NCBI GenBank assembly: GCA_024704765.1
Contig: JAKMXF010000076.1
Coordinates: 1 to 32,415 of the forward strand
Direction: 5' to 3'
Source: Oopsacas minuta
Lineage: Eukaryota; Porifera; Hexactinellida; Lyssacinosida; Leucopsacidae
Length of the DNA stretch: 32,415 nucleotides
Part shown: piece by piece, positions 23,001-31,356 of the stretch
Numbering within the stretch: the stretch's first letter is position 1
Layout: each line of letters opens with the position of its first letter
Made by a program: the position numbers and the translations under genes
The notes under the pieces: generated by a model
Database searches by the model: none
Seen by the model: only the letters and a program-made list of their open reading frames with translations
Told to the model about the DNA's origin: nothing

Positions 23001-26000
23001 GAGAGACACGTGCTTATCTTCGATTTAGGTGGAGGAACCTTCGATGTGTCGGTCCTAGCAATTGATGAAGGAATCTTTGAAGTCAAGAGTACCGCTGGTG
23101 ACACACATTTGGGAGGAGAAGACTTTGACAACAGGATGGTTAGTCATTTCGTGGCTGAATTCAAGCGTAAAAACAAGAAAGATCTCAGCAGCAACAAACG
23201 AGCTCTCCGTCGTCTCAGGACTGCATGTGAACGCGCCAAACGTACTCTATCTCACAGCGCACAGGCTAACATTGAAATCGATACACTATTCGATGGGACT
23301 GACTTTTACACTACTATTACTCGTGCACGATTTGAAGAACTGAACCAGGATCTTTTCCGTGGAACACTCGAACCAGTTGAGAAATCACTTCGTGACGCAA
23401 AACTCGGCAAAGGCGAAATCCATGAGATCGTGTTGGTCGGGGGTTCCACTCGCATTCCAAGGATCCAAAAGCTTCTCCAAGAGTTCTTCAATGGAAAGGA
23501 ACTGAATAGGAGTATCAATCCTGATGAGGCCGTGGCATACGGAGCAGCAGTACAAGCAGCTATACTAAAGGGAGATACTAGTGAAGTTGTGCAGGATGTG
23601 CTTCTTATCGACGTAGCTCCTCTCTCACTTGGTATAGAAACAGCTGGAGGCGTGATGACTAACCTTATCAAGCGTAACACCACAATCCCTACCAAACAGC
23701 AAAACACATTCACTACATACTCTGATAACCAGCCAGCTGTAACTATTCAGGTGTATGAGGGAGAACGTGCAATGACGAGGGACAATAACTTACTCGGCAA
23801 ATTCGATCTGACTGGAATTCCGCCAGCACCAAGAGGAGTACCACAAATAGAGGTTACATTTGACGTAGACTCCAATGGTATCATGAATGTCAGCGCTGTT
23901 GACAAGAGCACGAATAAGATGGAGAAGATCACCATTAAGAACGATAAGAGCCGACTTTCTGAGGCTGATATCAAACGCATGGTTGATGAAGCTGAGAAGT
24001 TCAAGCATGAGGATGATGAACAACGTGAACGAATTGGTGCAAAGAACGGTCTAGAGAGCTATGCATTCCAAGCAAAAAGTACTGTCGAGGACGATAAAGT
24101 CAAGGATAAAATCACTGAAGAGGATAAGCAAGCTGTGCTTAACATCGTGAAGGAGACTGTAACCTGGCTTGACTCTAACCAAACCGCTACAAAAGAGGAG
24201 TTCGAAGGTAAACAGAAGGAAGTTGAGAAAGTATGTCAGCCTGTTATGATGAAACTCTACCAAGCTGGTGGTGAAGGTGGTATGCCAGGAATGCCCGGAA
24301 TGCCCGGAGGAATGCCTGGAGGAATGCCTGGTGGTATGGGTGGAATGCCAGGTGGCATGGGAGGCATGGGAGGTATGCCCCCGCAAGGAGGTGGAGACAC
24401 TAATATCGATCAAGTAGATTAAGTAGGAAGTCCTAACCCATCAGTAATGATGTTTCTTACATTAGCATAGATTTGCCCTCTATTCTGTTAGGAAATAGCT
24501 CTTATTGTTATTGTATTCTTGATCTTTTAGTTATTAAATTCTATTAATAGTAACAACTCAATTTATATCGGCGGGGGTGAAATGATAAATTTTAGGATCA
24601 TTGATTAATAGAAGTTGGGAGAGTTCTTATATAGTTATTACATAAATACTAAATACAGGTCTTAACTTATCTGGATCGTGGCTGCAAAAACGCTAAATTT
24701 GAACCTTATTAGTAAGCTTGCGTTCACATGAACAGTGAATACTGCTTTTGCAAGAGTACAGTATATGCCGGATATAAGAACACTAGCTCGATTAACCGAA
24801 TCTTTTGTATTGAACTCCATTGATTTTTGCTGGTAATAAGAACACGCCTCGCCGGATATAATAACGTTATTTGCTATCCATAAAAGTGTTCTTATAACCG
24901 GCATCCATTGTATACAGATTTATGCCTGTATGACGTCATGTTCTTAGGCGATAAGAAATTAGTAATATAAATGCTTGCCTATTTATAGTTGCAGCCATTA
25001 ATATAATTATGACCTGTTGGACTCATTTATTACATATTTTTGCTGCCATAAAGGACTAATATACTGACGTGTATACATGGAATAAATGATAATTTTAAGT
25101 GAATATATTTTCTAAAATATTATCTTCATCTTTGAATTCAGTATCGAATTCTAATTTCTTAATCTCCATCCCATTTTCCTTGTGAATCAGAGTTCTCTCT
25201 TGGTGTTTATTCTCCTGCTGGCATACTCCCATTTCCAATAGTCTTATTTCATTTGTTATCGCAAGTTCTAATACTTTAATTCGTTCACAATTCAAATTCA
25301 TTTTAATGTTAGCCTCTTCTACAAGAAATTTGAGATACTTTTCTTCCACTAGGATACTCCCATCTCTTCCAATTGGTACTTCTAGTCCCTGAGTGCTTCT
25401 CACTGCTAGCATTATCTTCTTACCAATTGAGAGGCCAGAATTCCTATAACCACATCCAACAGCTACCTGCAAAAAATATATACTGTTACATTTGTATATA
25501 CGTATTATTTGTACGGGTTGTTCGTGTGGTATGTGTATAGGTTATAGCTATTTGAAAAGTGGAAGCAGTTTTTCAGGGCTTCCCGTAAGTTAATAGTAGT
25601 ACGCTAAACATCCATAAACGGGGTACCATTTTTCAGCGTGGAAGTTACACTGCACACTCACTGACCATTTCGCCAGTCTTGTATGAGTCTATATGAGTGT
25701 TTGTCAAAAGCCATTATTCATTTGAAACATAAATTCGATATTTATGAGACAGGATTTTTGAGAAATATATTTTCTATTATTCTGTCGTCTCTGTACTCTA
25801 TTTCACTCACCTTCATAAGTGCTTTTGAACACTCAATATTTGCACAACACACGTGAAGTATTAGAGGTTCGAACTTTAATGTAATAACATTACATACAAT
25901 CGTAACCTCCCTCTTCAATGCTACAATTACGTCATCAATATTACATTCCTTATGTGATGTGTATATCCACTTACAGTTGTGTTTAATGCCAGCTGACTTT

Positions 26001-28153
26001 TCTGAGTATAATATTATTCTACCGGAACATGAACTAGTTGTGTAGAAGAACAGAGATGTGTTAATCACATCTATTAGTGATAGTATTGGTATGTCAATAC
26101 TGCCTTTCTTGCTACGATCTATCTGTCTTAATGTTTGTTGTTTGTTGTTAAGGAAATCCTTTGGTATGTTGTACTCTGGCATTCTTTTTGCCATTCTAAA
26201 TATACTAAATTATTTAAGTTGCTTTTCGTTTAATGAGACAATAATTTCTCATTTTTTATTACCATTTAAAAGTAACCCCATGGGATATACTTCTTAATTT
26301 TAATATTTGACCCCTTGGGCTTGAGGGGGCAATTATTTATAAGCGCTTCTCCTCAATAATCCAACCTTTTTTACCCCTGTGGGTTCCCAATACCAATTTC
26401 ACCACATTCTGTGGACCCCCTCCCATTGACTGCAATACAAATTTTGAGATCCTATGGACTCCCTGGTGTCGCCCGTAGACCATGTGGACCACCAAGCGGT
26501 CCATATATCCCAGGTTATGAACCGCTGATCTAATCTATACTCCTAAATTACTAAATAAAGAATTCTGGTGTCATAGAATGATTGGGGTCTATTTATCATA
26601 TAATCTACTCAATAGGTAATAAACAGATTAGATGGCCTTACATATGCTCTGAAGAAGAGCTCCAGACCAGTAGCAGGTTCTGTTGATGAACAAGCTGCTA
26701 TGAGGGAGGTATATGCTCACGCTGTGTTAGGAGTACATCCACATATTGTTAGGTATTATTCTGCGTGGGCAGAGGAAGATCATATGTTGATTCAGAATGA
26801 GCATTGTGATGGAGGGAGTCTCTCTAATAAGATTGTGGAAAATCAACAACAAGGTTAGTTAGTCAATGTTTTGGAAATGCAAGAGAGTTGAATTTTTTCG
26901 AAATTTTAAATAGTCAATTCTCTGAATCTGTTCCTAACTCATGGCCAAATAGAAGAGCTCGCAACGGCCCTATCCCGGCCCAATTCATATCTTCTCCGAG
27001 CTGACGACCAGAAGCCAGGACTCGAACCCGTTTCGGACATGCGACCTTTATCGACCGTCCGTTGGTTTTCGTGTTACCGTGATTCCACTGTAGCCCGAAA
27101 TCTCTACCAGGAATTATGAAGAAATAATCTGTAATTATATTCCATATATATAGGCGGAATATTCTCAGAGAGTGAACTGAAAGACATCTTATTCCAAGTA
27201 TCAAAAGGGTTAGAGTATATACACTCAATGGGGCTAGTACATTTAGACATGAAGCCTGGTAATGTGTTTATATCCTACGGGCATTCAAGATATTCTGGGG
27301 TCTCACGAAGCTCTGAGGATTCGTCTCAATCAGGAGACAGCAACGAGAGGACAGATCTCTGCACGAATACTCTTGCAGAAGAGGCAGGGATATCTCGCAT
27401 GTCTCCATTTGGTAGTAAACTTAGGCCTACGTATAAGATAGGAGATATGGGACATGTAACTTCTGCTAAGAAACCGCATAAGGTTGAGGAAGGTGATGTC
27501 AGATATCTAGCTTTAGAAATATTGCAAGAGAAATATCAGTAAGTGAGATACTATGAGATAATTATAATTACAGATAACTCCTGCTATATCGAAGCTCAAG
27601 GGACAGCTACTTTGACGGTTTGGGACCATATTTGTACACTTTCACAACTCGATATAAGTACTTGTGAAAGTCTGTTATTGACTAACTTAATACATTCTAC
27701 CCAATTTATAGACACATAAAGAAAGCAGATATATTCTCTCTGGGTTTGACGATATTCGAGGCGGGAGGTGGTGGCCCTCTCCCCAAAAACGGACAAGAAT
27801 GGCATAGAACACGAAACAACAAGTTAGGCAAGCTAGAACGCTACTCAGCTGACCTAAATAACCTGATCCATGAAATGGTGAACTCTGACCCCACCAACCG
27901 TCCGAGCTCAAAGGAATTAGTCGAACATCCGATCCTCTGTCCTACAGAAGAATTATCCGTCGCACAGCTGAGAAGAGAACTCAATGAGGAAAAACTTAAG
28001 AACGAGGTACTACTTAAAAAGCTTGAAGAAGCAACACGTAAATGTAGTTCCCAACCTTCTACAAAATCAGTTGATTCGATTCGTGTACCTGGACGCACGA
28101 AATTTCATCGCAGTAAAAGTTTCACAGAATTTCCATCTTTCCCATTGAACTAA
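20099..28153 (+). CDS. WEE1: WEE1 kinase (G2/M checkpoint), with two genes nested in intron 3
   Basis: Six exons: 20099-20429, 20784-21066, 21222-21594, 26616-26853, 27154-27538, 27712-28153, giving 683 aa with phases 1, 2, 0, 1, 2 (human 646 aa). The N-terminal half is low-complexity with TP/SP sites and the WEE1-type NINPFTPDP motif. The kinase domain follows [10 protein letters not shown]-loop [10 protein letters not shown], catalytic Lys in YALKKS, helix-C Glu in REVYAHAVL, catalytic loop [11 protein letters not shown] in place of human DLG, and [13 protein letters not shown]. The tail has [20 protein letters not shown] and RSKSF, the latter like the 14-3-3 site of vertebrate WEE1. WEE1 inhibits CDK1 by phosphorylating its ATP-loop tyrosine. 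The exon 4 acceptor at 26614-26615 gives YK|VINRLDG, matching the family without a gap. An alternative exon 3 acceptor 9 nt downstream is also in frame. The third P-loop glycine is Ser. Confidence 0.94.
20515..20638. mobile_element. pogo-like MITE in WEE1 intron 1
   Basis: The left end is TA-CAGTCAACTCAAGTCTTA. The right end in reverse complement is CAATCAACTCCCGTTAC. The terminal repeats are imperfect, the element is about 124 bp, and it has no coding capacity. The same terminal type occurs at 2361-2390 and 10967-10997. Confidence 0.5.
21595..22196. other. WEE1 intron 3, segment before HSP70
   Basis: AT-rich, no gene recognised. The minus-strand open frames have no family resemblance. It holds the WEE1 splice donor (AAA|GTAAGT) and probably distal HSP70 promoter sequence. 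Confidence 0.5.
22197..22332 (+). promoter_or_regulatory. Heat-shock element array of HSP70
   Basis: Three clusters of inverted nGAAn/nTTCn pentamers. 22197-22209 is TTCtaGAAtaTTC, three perfect units. 22275-22292 is GAAtaTTCtaGAtttGAA, three good units and one imperfect. 22311-22323 is TTCtaGAAtaTTC, with another TTC at 22330. This is the binding pattern of HSF1 trimers and sits 28-163 bp upstream of the TATA box. Confidence 0.92.
22360..22370 (+). promoter_or_regulatory. HSP70 TATA box
   Basis: TTATATAAATA lies 28 bp past the last heat-shock pentamer and 64 bp before the ATG, a usual arrangement for an inducible HSP70 with a short leader. Confidence 0.85.
22434..24422 (+). CDS. HSP70: Cytosolic HSP70, intronless, heat-inducible type
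   Basis: 662 aa in one exon. The ATP-binding domain has the signatures [13 protein letters not shown] (residues 5-17), [13 protein letters not shown] (~196-208) and [16 protein letters not shown] (~335-350). The substrate-binding domain follows (~390-510), then the helical lid and a GGMP-repeat tail (~615-655). The absence of a signal peptide or transit peptide, and the GGMP repeats, mark the cytosolic/nuclear class. It folds and refolds proteins with J-proteins and hands clients to HSP90. Heat-shock elements and a TATA box lie directly upstream, and lack of introns suits expression when splicing is blocked by heat. It lies inside WEE1 intron 3 on the same strand. Oddity: the C-terminus reads NIDQVD, not the IEEVD normally used to dock TPR cochaperones. 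Confidence 0.97.
   Translation: MAAAIGIDLGTTYSCVGIFQHGKVEIIANDQGNRTTPSYVAFNDTERLIGDSAKNQVAMNPSNTVFDAKRLIGRRFDDPIVQSDMKFWPFSVVNEGGRPKIQVEYKGEVKKFFAEEISSMVLLKMKETAEAYLGKTISDAVVTVPAYFNDAQRQATKDAGVISGLNVMRIINEPTAAAIAYGLDKKTGGERHVLIFDLGGGTFDVSVLAIDEGIFEVKSTAGDTHLGGEDFDNRMVSHFVAEFKRKNKKDLSSNKRALRRLRTACERAKRTLSHSAQANIEIDTLFDGTDFYTTITRARFEELNQDLFRGTLEPVEKSLRDAKLGKGEIHEIVLVGGSTRIPRIQKLLQEFFNGKELNRSINPDEAVAYGAAVQAAILKGDTSEVVQDVLLIDVAPLSLGIETAGGVMTNLIKRNTTIPTKQQNTFTTYSDNQPAVTIQVYEGERAMTRDNNLLGKFDLTGIPPAPRGVPQIEVTFDVDSNGIMNVSAVDKSTNKMEKITIKNDKSRLSEADIKRMVDEAEKFKHEDDEQRERIGAKNGLESYAFQAKSTVEDDKVKDKITEEDKQAVLNIVKETVTWLDSNQTATKEEFEGKQKEVEKVCQPVMMKLYQAGGEGGMPGMPGMPGGMPGGMPGGMGGMPGGMGGMGGMPPQGGGDTNIDQVD
24533..24538 (+). 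terminator. Possible HSP70 polyadenylation signal
   Basis: ATTAAA 110 bp after the HSP70 stop. I noticed no canonical AATAAA nearby on this strand. This site would have to be used to keep HSP70 and WEE1 transcripts apart. Confidence 0.4.
24765..24904. mobile_element. MITE-like element with 20-bp inverted repeats
   Basis: The arms at 24765-24784 and 24885-24904 are inverted copies matching at 19 of 20 positions (ATGCCGGATATAAGAACACT against ATGCCGGTTATAAGAACACT). They enclose 100 bp that includes a third, partial GCCGGATATAATAAC. The element has no coding capacity. The family is not identified. Confidence 0.65.
25026..25031 (-). terminator. TYW3 polyadenylation signal
   Basis: AATAAA on the minus strand (TTTATT on plus), about 64 bp beyond the TYW3 stop codon. 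Confidence 0.55.
25095..26194 (-). CDS. TYW3: TYW3, tRNA wybutosine-synthesizing protein 3
   Basis: Two exons on the minus strand: 26194 down to 25811, then 25466 down to 25095. They join in phase 0 across a 344-bp GT-AG intron (GAAG|GTGAGT ... GCAG|GTAGCT), giving 251 aa (human about 259). Family motifs appear in order: [35 protein letters not shown], the conserved Thr-Thr-Ser-Ser-Cys-Ser-Gly core; [32 protein letters not shown]; and, split by the intron, [20 protein letters not shown] then [15 protein letters not shown]3 is the SAM-dependent methyltransferase that N-methylates the yW-86 intermediate at G37 of tRNA-Phe during wybutosine synthesis. The gene is nested, antisense, in WEE1 intron 3 and converges on HSP70. 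Confidence 0.94.
26195..26615. other. WEE1 intron 3, TYW3 upstream region to exon 4
   Basis: TYW3 promoter side, the hAT-like element at 26377-26527, then the WEE1 acceptor CAATAG at 26610-26615. No gene seen. Confidence 0.6.
26377..26527. mobile_element. hAT-like MITE copy in WEE1 intron 3
   Basis: The right end in reverse complement is CAGCGGTTCATAACC, matching the ends at 11518-11604. The left end (GTGGGTTCCCAATACC) is degenerate. The interior shares CAATACAAATTTTGAGATCC and CGTAGACCA with 17083-17225. Confidence 0.6.
26990..27094 (-). mobile_element. tRNA-like short element in WEE1 intron 4
   Basis: On the minus strand a perfect RNA polymerase III B-box, GGTTCGAGTCC, lies at 27028-27018. 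It follows an A-box-like TGGAATCACGG about 47 nt upstream. The 5' 41 bp match the fragment at 1766-1806. It may be a tRNA-derived SINE or a chimera with a pogo-type end. No cloverleaf was folded. Confidence 0.4.
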
Positions 28154-28910
28154 AACAATCGAACTATAGTTTTGTACCAAAATGATCAATCTTACAGAAT
28201 ATCACCTTCAAATCTTGAACAGAATAATATTTGATTATTTTTACTCACGTAATTATCAGAGAACTATAATTCGCAAAGTGGATAGATAACTAGCATTTGT
28301 TGATCAGAAAATCAATATTATATTGAAAATGATTTTAATAACAGCACTACAGACTGTGTTGATTTTGATTCTACTTTTCTTAAGGTTTTCCTCGAATTAT
28401 TTCGCAGAATATGCTAAGAGCTCAATAGTTAAGGTGGGTAGAGTACTGGAATGGCGGAAAGTTGGTCCATAGGAATTTGGTCGCCGGGAAATCCCACACC
28501 AATAAAGCGAGGAGTGACTCAAAATTATCTAGAACAACGACGAATTTTCCCCACTACCATATTTCCTTCAATCAAAGTATCGATCTTCGAAGTACCCTAT
28601 TATCTACCAGTGGGGAAGTCTTAGGTAAAATCTAGAAACTCTAATATGTGTTTACGTTAATAATAGAACTAGTTTAGCTCGTTTAAGCCATATGCTTTAG
28701 CCTAAAAGGTTTATGGGATAAATCCCCGGATAATCGATAATCGTATTTAGGCTTTGGAATTTGTGTTTTTGTGAGAAATAAAAATTCCGGAAAAAACGTG
28801 AAATTTGTATTTTTTTGCGAATTTTCTGTACGTATCCAGACAATAGCACTTTATTATTGAAATATGATTAATTAATAATTAGTATTCCACATTACATTAG
28901 TACATACAAT
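28154..28910. other. Intergenic, WEE1 to SF1
   Basis: No gene recognised. 28415-28500 contains AGTTAAGGTGGGTAGAGTAC followed ~45 nt later by GGTCGCCGGGAAATCCCAC, which resembles a decayed tRNA-derived SINE (A-box region, then damaged B-box). The last 100 bp before SF1 are strongly AT-rich. Confidence 0.4.
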
Positions 28911-29169
28911 ATGTCAGGATATTCTGCCAAGATGTCAGAAATGCATTTAGAGAAAGCGAAGAGAGTTGCAGAGTCACTTTTCTCAACAGGTAGTAATTTT
29001 TGTAATTTCATACGTACCATATTTATGTATGTTTGTTTACTTTTAGATAAACCAAAGGAGAAAAAAAGAAAATCCCGTTGGGGAGATGAGAGTCAGAAAG
29101 TTATAATTCCAGGCCTACCCACCATTCTTCCAGCAAACATGAGCGAGGAGCAAAATCAGCTTTACCTCA
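28911..29169 (+). CDS. SF1: SF1 splicing factor 1, first two coding exons (partial)
   Basis: Exons 28911-28989 and 29047-29169, joined in phase 1 over a 57-bp GT-AG intron, give 67 residues plus one nucleotide. The KEKKRKSRWGDESQKVIIPG sequence matches the SF1 U2AF-ligand motif (basic run, then Arg-Trp), which binds the UHM domain of U2AF65. ILPANMSEEQNQLYL matches the start of the next family block. SF1 recognises the intron branch point through a KH-QUA2 domain, which is absent here. A donor (TCA|GTTAGT) follows at 29170, and I find no KH exon before the window ends. Either the next intron exceeds 3.2 kb and contains NHL copies C and D, or this is a broken fragment. Confidence 0.75.
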
Positions 29170-29329
29170 GTTAGTATATCATATTTTCCTAGTTACATAG
29201 CCAATGAAAACTATTTAGGATAATACGTAAGATAATTGTATGCAATTTTCAAATAAAATGCAATTGAATAGAAAAAGTATATTGTAAACCAGTTACTAAT
29301 TAACAGACTATTTTACTATGAAAGATCGT

Positions 29330-30601
29330 TCAAAAGAATTGTAGACAATTAGTTTTCTTATGACACACAACTATAATGTGTCCTGTGTTGTCTAGTGCTA
29401 TTCCAAATGGGTAACTGAACTCCCCGATACCCTGACCTGTTTTCCCAAACTTGTGTATCTGTTCTCCCTCCTCATTGAATACGTACACACAGTGATTACT
29501 GTTGTCACTCATAATGATGTTATTGTCTCTGTCTATGTCGAAACAGTTTGGATTGTTTGTTTGTTTGCCAACACCTCTAGTTATTAGTCTGTTGGTTAGA
29601 ACGTGATCTGAATTGAACACAAACATACACGGATCACTCCCATTTAGCACCAGTACTCTGTCTCTTGTAACCCTAACGTCACGTGGATACGTAAACAAGT
29701 CTATTCCTAGCATGGAATGGAACTTGAGTTCTTGAGTTAAGATTTGAACTCTATGATTATTACAATCACATACGTACACATTGCTATTTCTATCAGAGAC
29801 ATCTAGGCCACGTGGACTGTTGAACTGAGCTTCTCCATTCCCTTCACTACCAACACTCTTGATTAGTTTCCCTTCTAGCTCGTACTTATTAATGCAATTA
29901 CCAAAATATTGTGTAACAAACACTTTATTTTGAAATATACAGATACCATCTGGTTTGTTCATCTTCTCACTGAACATGAAGAGATAGTCTCCGTTACTTG
30001 TAAATACTTGTACACGATGGTTAAACATATCAGCTATGTAAATATTTCCAGTTTGGTAATGTACTGCTATACCTCTGGGGCAGTTCAGTTCTCCTGGAGC
30101 TTTCTTGTTTGTAGATTTCTTACAGCAGTAAGCAATAGGCAACTGTTTAGCCTTGTAGTTAGGTACAACTGGCTTCACTTGGGGAGGAAATGTCCGGGAG
30201 GGAGATATGTTAGTCTGACTGTTAAGCTTAATACTCCCTAGCTGTTCTATATCAGCTTCGAATTGATTGTTCCATTCAAACTCAATACTACTGTCTGTAT
30301 CAGCTGTTAGTTCTGTTATCTTCTTGTCAATAGCTGATTGAATTATTTGATGAACGTCAGTGAGTTTATTTGCGGAGAATATCTCTGCAGTGTGTGTTAT
30401 TTCTTTATTCAAAGTCTCTAGCAATTTATTCACTTCCTGATTTTTGTTATTATAATCTTTCTCTATTTGATCAATACGAGAGAGGAGGATACTCTCTCTG
30501 AGTTGTAGAGCTTCATGTGACCTCTTGAAGCAGTCTCGAATCTTACTTCTACCCTTTTTTACTTGTTCGATAAAGTTTCTGTTCACTGATACGCTAGCCA
30601 T
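29330..30601 (-). CDS. NHL-propeller protein, copy C (complete)
   Basis: 423 aa, single exon, starting MASVSVNRNF. Same layout and length as copy B: coiled coil (~25-105), linker with PPQVKPVVP, six NHL blades from residue 172 to the end (LQFF). Residues 66-92 differ wholly from copies A and B but match copy D. In the propeller I counted 37 substitutions against copy B by eye, about 31 of them in the DA and BC loops (for example IADMFNHRV against IADCYNNCV). There is no RING or B-box, and it is presumably cytosolic. It is transcribed away from copy D from a duplicated TATA promoter. A possible ligand-binding role is inferred from the variation pattern only. Confidence 0.9.
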   Translation of the reverse strand: MASVSVNRNFIEQVKKGRSKIRDCFKRSHEALQLRESILLSRIDQIEKDYNNKNQEVNKLLETLNKEITHTAEIFSANKLTDVHQIIQSAIDKKITELTADTDSSIEFEWNNQFEADIEQLGSIKLNSQTNISPSRTFPPQVKPVVPNYKAKQLPIAYCCKKSTNKKAPGELNCPRGIAVHYQTGNIYIADMFNHRVQVFTSNGDYLFMFSEKMNKPDGICIFQNKVFVTQYFGNCINKYELEGKLIKSVGSEGNGEAQFNSPRGLDVSDRNSNVYVCDCNNHRVQILTQELKFHSMLGIDLFTYPRDVRVTRDRVLVLNGSDPCMFVFNSDHVLTNRLITRGVGKQTNNPNCFDIDRDNNIIMSDNSNHCVYVFNEEGEQIHKFGKTGQGIGEFSYPFGIALDNTGHIIVVCHKKTNCLQFF

Positions 30602-30663
30602 TTTGTATATTTCACTTTTGCTTAGCTTTGAAAACTTTACTATCTATACCCCTATATAAGAGC
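30602..30663 (-). promoter_or_regulatory. Duplicated TATA promoter of copy C
   Basis: The minus strand carries TATATAGG at 30658-30651, about 50 bp before the ATG. The whole 60 bp (CTTATATAGGGGTATAGATA and on to the ATG) is nearly identical to the copy D upstream region, in inverted orientation, and unlike that of copies A and B. Similarity ends abruptly at about 30663. Confidence 0.7.
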
Positions 30664-31289
30664 TCAAATATCATATAACAGCCTACAGGAATTTATTGCA
30701 TTATTTTGTGGTGTATAAATAAGCTATCTTATCTTTTTGAATAAATTTTCTACGAGGAGCTTCGCTTCGTGCCTCGATGTTTTGTAAGGACGAATATTTA
30801 CACGCGACTTCAAGTAGCGAAATTCGAAAAACAGAGTGCTCGATTACCCCGGTATAACCGTTGAAACTAAGCTCTGCAACTACAGCCGAAACCAGTTTAT
30901 TCTTACTTATTGGTGTTTTATTGCTAAATTTCCTGCAAACGAATAATAAGAAAAACCGGTTTCGACTGTATTCAGAAATTTGTTGACTTTATATTCATAA
31001 AAACAACAAATAATTCATATGTGTGAAAATTGGATTCAGCATAGTCTATATATTTGTCAATTTATATTGAATTCTGTTTACTTTCTTGGTAAACAAGATA
31101 AATATGTTCTATAACACATAATACTTAGAATTAAGCAATGAATAATTCTAAGAATTGGGATATAGAAATTTAATAACTAGAGCCCCTGTTGGTATATATT
31201 TGAAATTTTCTTGCTCTCCTGGCAAAGAACCAAATAATATCTTTCGGCGGGATATTAAATCATAAGATATATAGTAACCACATAATCCC
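30664..31289. other. Spacer between head-to-head NHL copies C and D
   Basis: No gene seen. It carries the 86-bp MITE at 30883-30968; the rest is AT-rich and unassigned. Confidence 0.6.
30883..30968. mobile_element. TA-flanked MITE
   Basis: 86 bp with imperfect inverted repeats of about 27 bp: the left begins CAGCCGAAACCAGTTTATTC, the right in reverse complement CAGTCGAAACCGGTTTTTC. It is flanked on both sides by TA (30881-30882, 30969-30970), as for Tc1/mariner/pogo insertions. It has no coding capacity. Confidence 0.75.
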
Positions 31290-31356
31290 TATAGGCTCTT
31301 ATATAGGGGTATAGATAGTAAAGTTTTCAAAGCCAAGCAAAAGTGAAATATACAAA
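31290..31356 (+). promoter_or_regulatory. Duplicated TATA promoter of copy D
   Basis: TATATAGG at 31300-31307, about 50 bp before the ATG, inside the segment shared with copy C in inverted orientation. Confidence 0.7.

Larger units (their letters stand above)
24423..25094. other. WEE1 intron 3, between the HSP70 and TYW3 3' ends
   Basis: Converging 3' ends of HSP70 and TYW3. It holds an ATTAAA for HSP70, an AATAAA on the minus strand for TYW3, and a short inverted-repeat element at 24765-24904. No further gene seen. Confidence 0.6.

Noticed and set aside
25863-25875. B-box-like GGTTCGAAC near 25865
   Set aside because: It lies inside TYW3 exon 1, where the coding sequence explains it, and no A-box accompanies it.
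26627-26853. Alternative WEE1 exon 4 acceptor after AACAG at 26622-26626
   Set aside because: It breaks the frame with exon 3. The acceptor at 26614-26615 gives YK|VINRLDG and matches the family without a gap.
28415-28500. A functional tRNA gene
   Set aside because: Only the A-box side is tRNA-like and the B-box region is damaged, so at best it is a decayed SINE.
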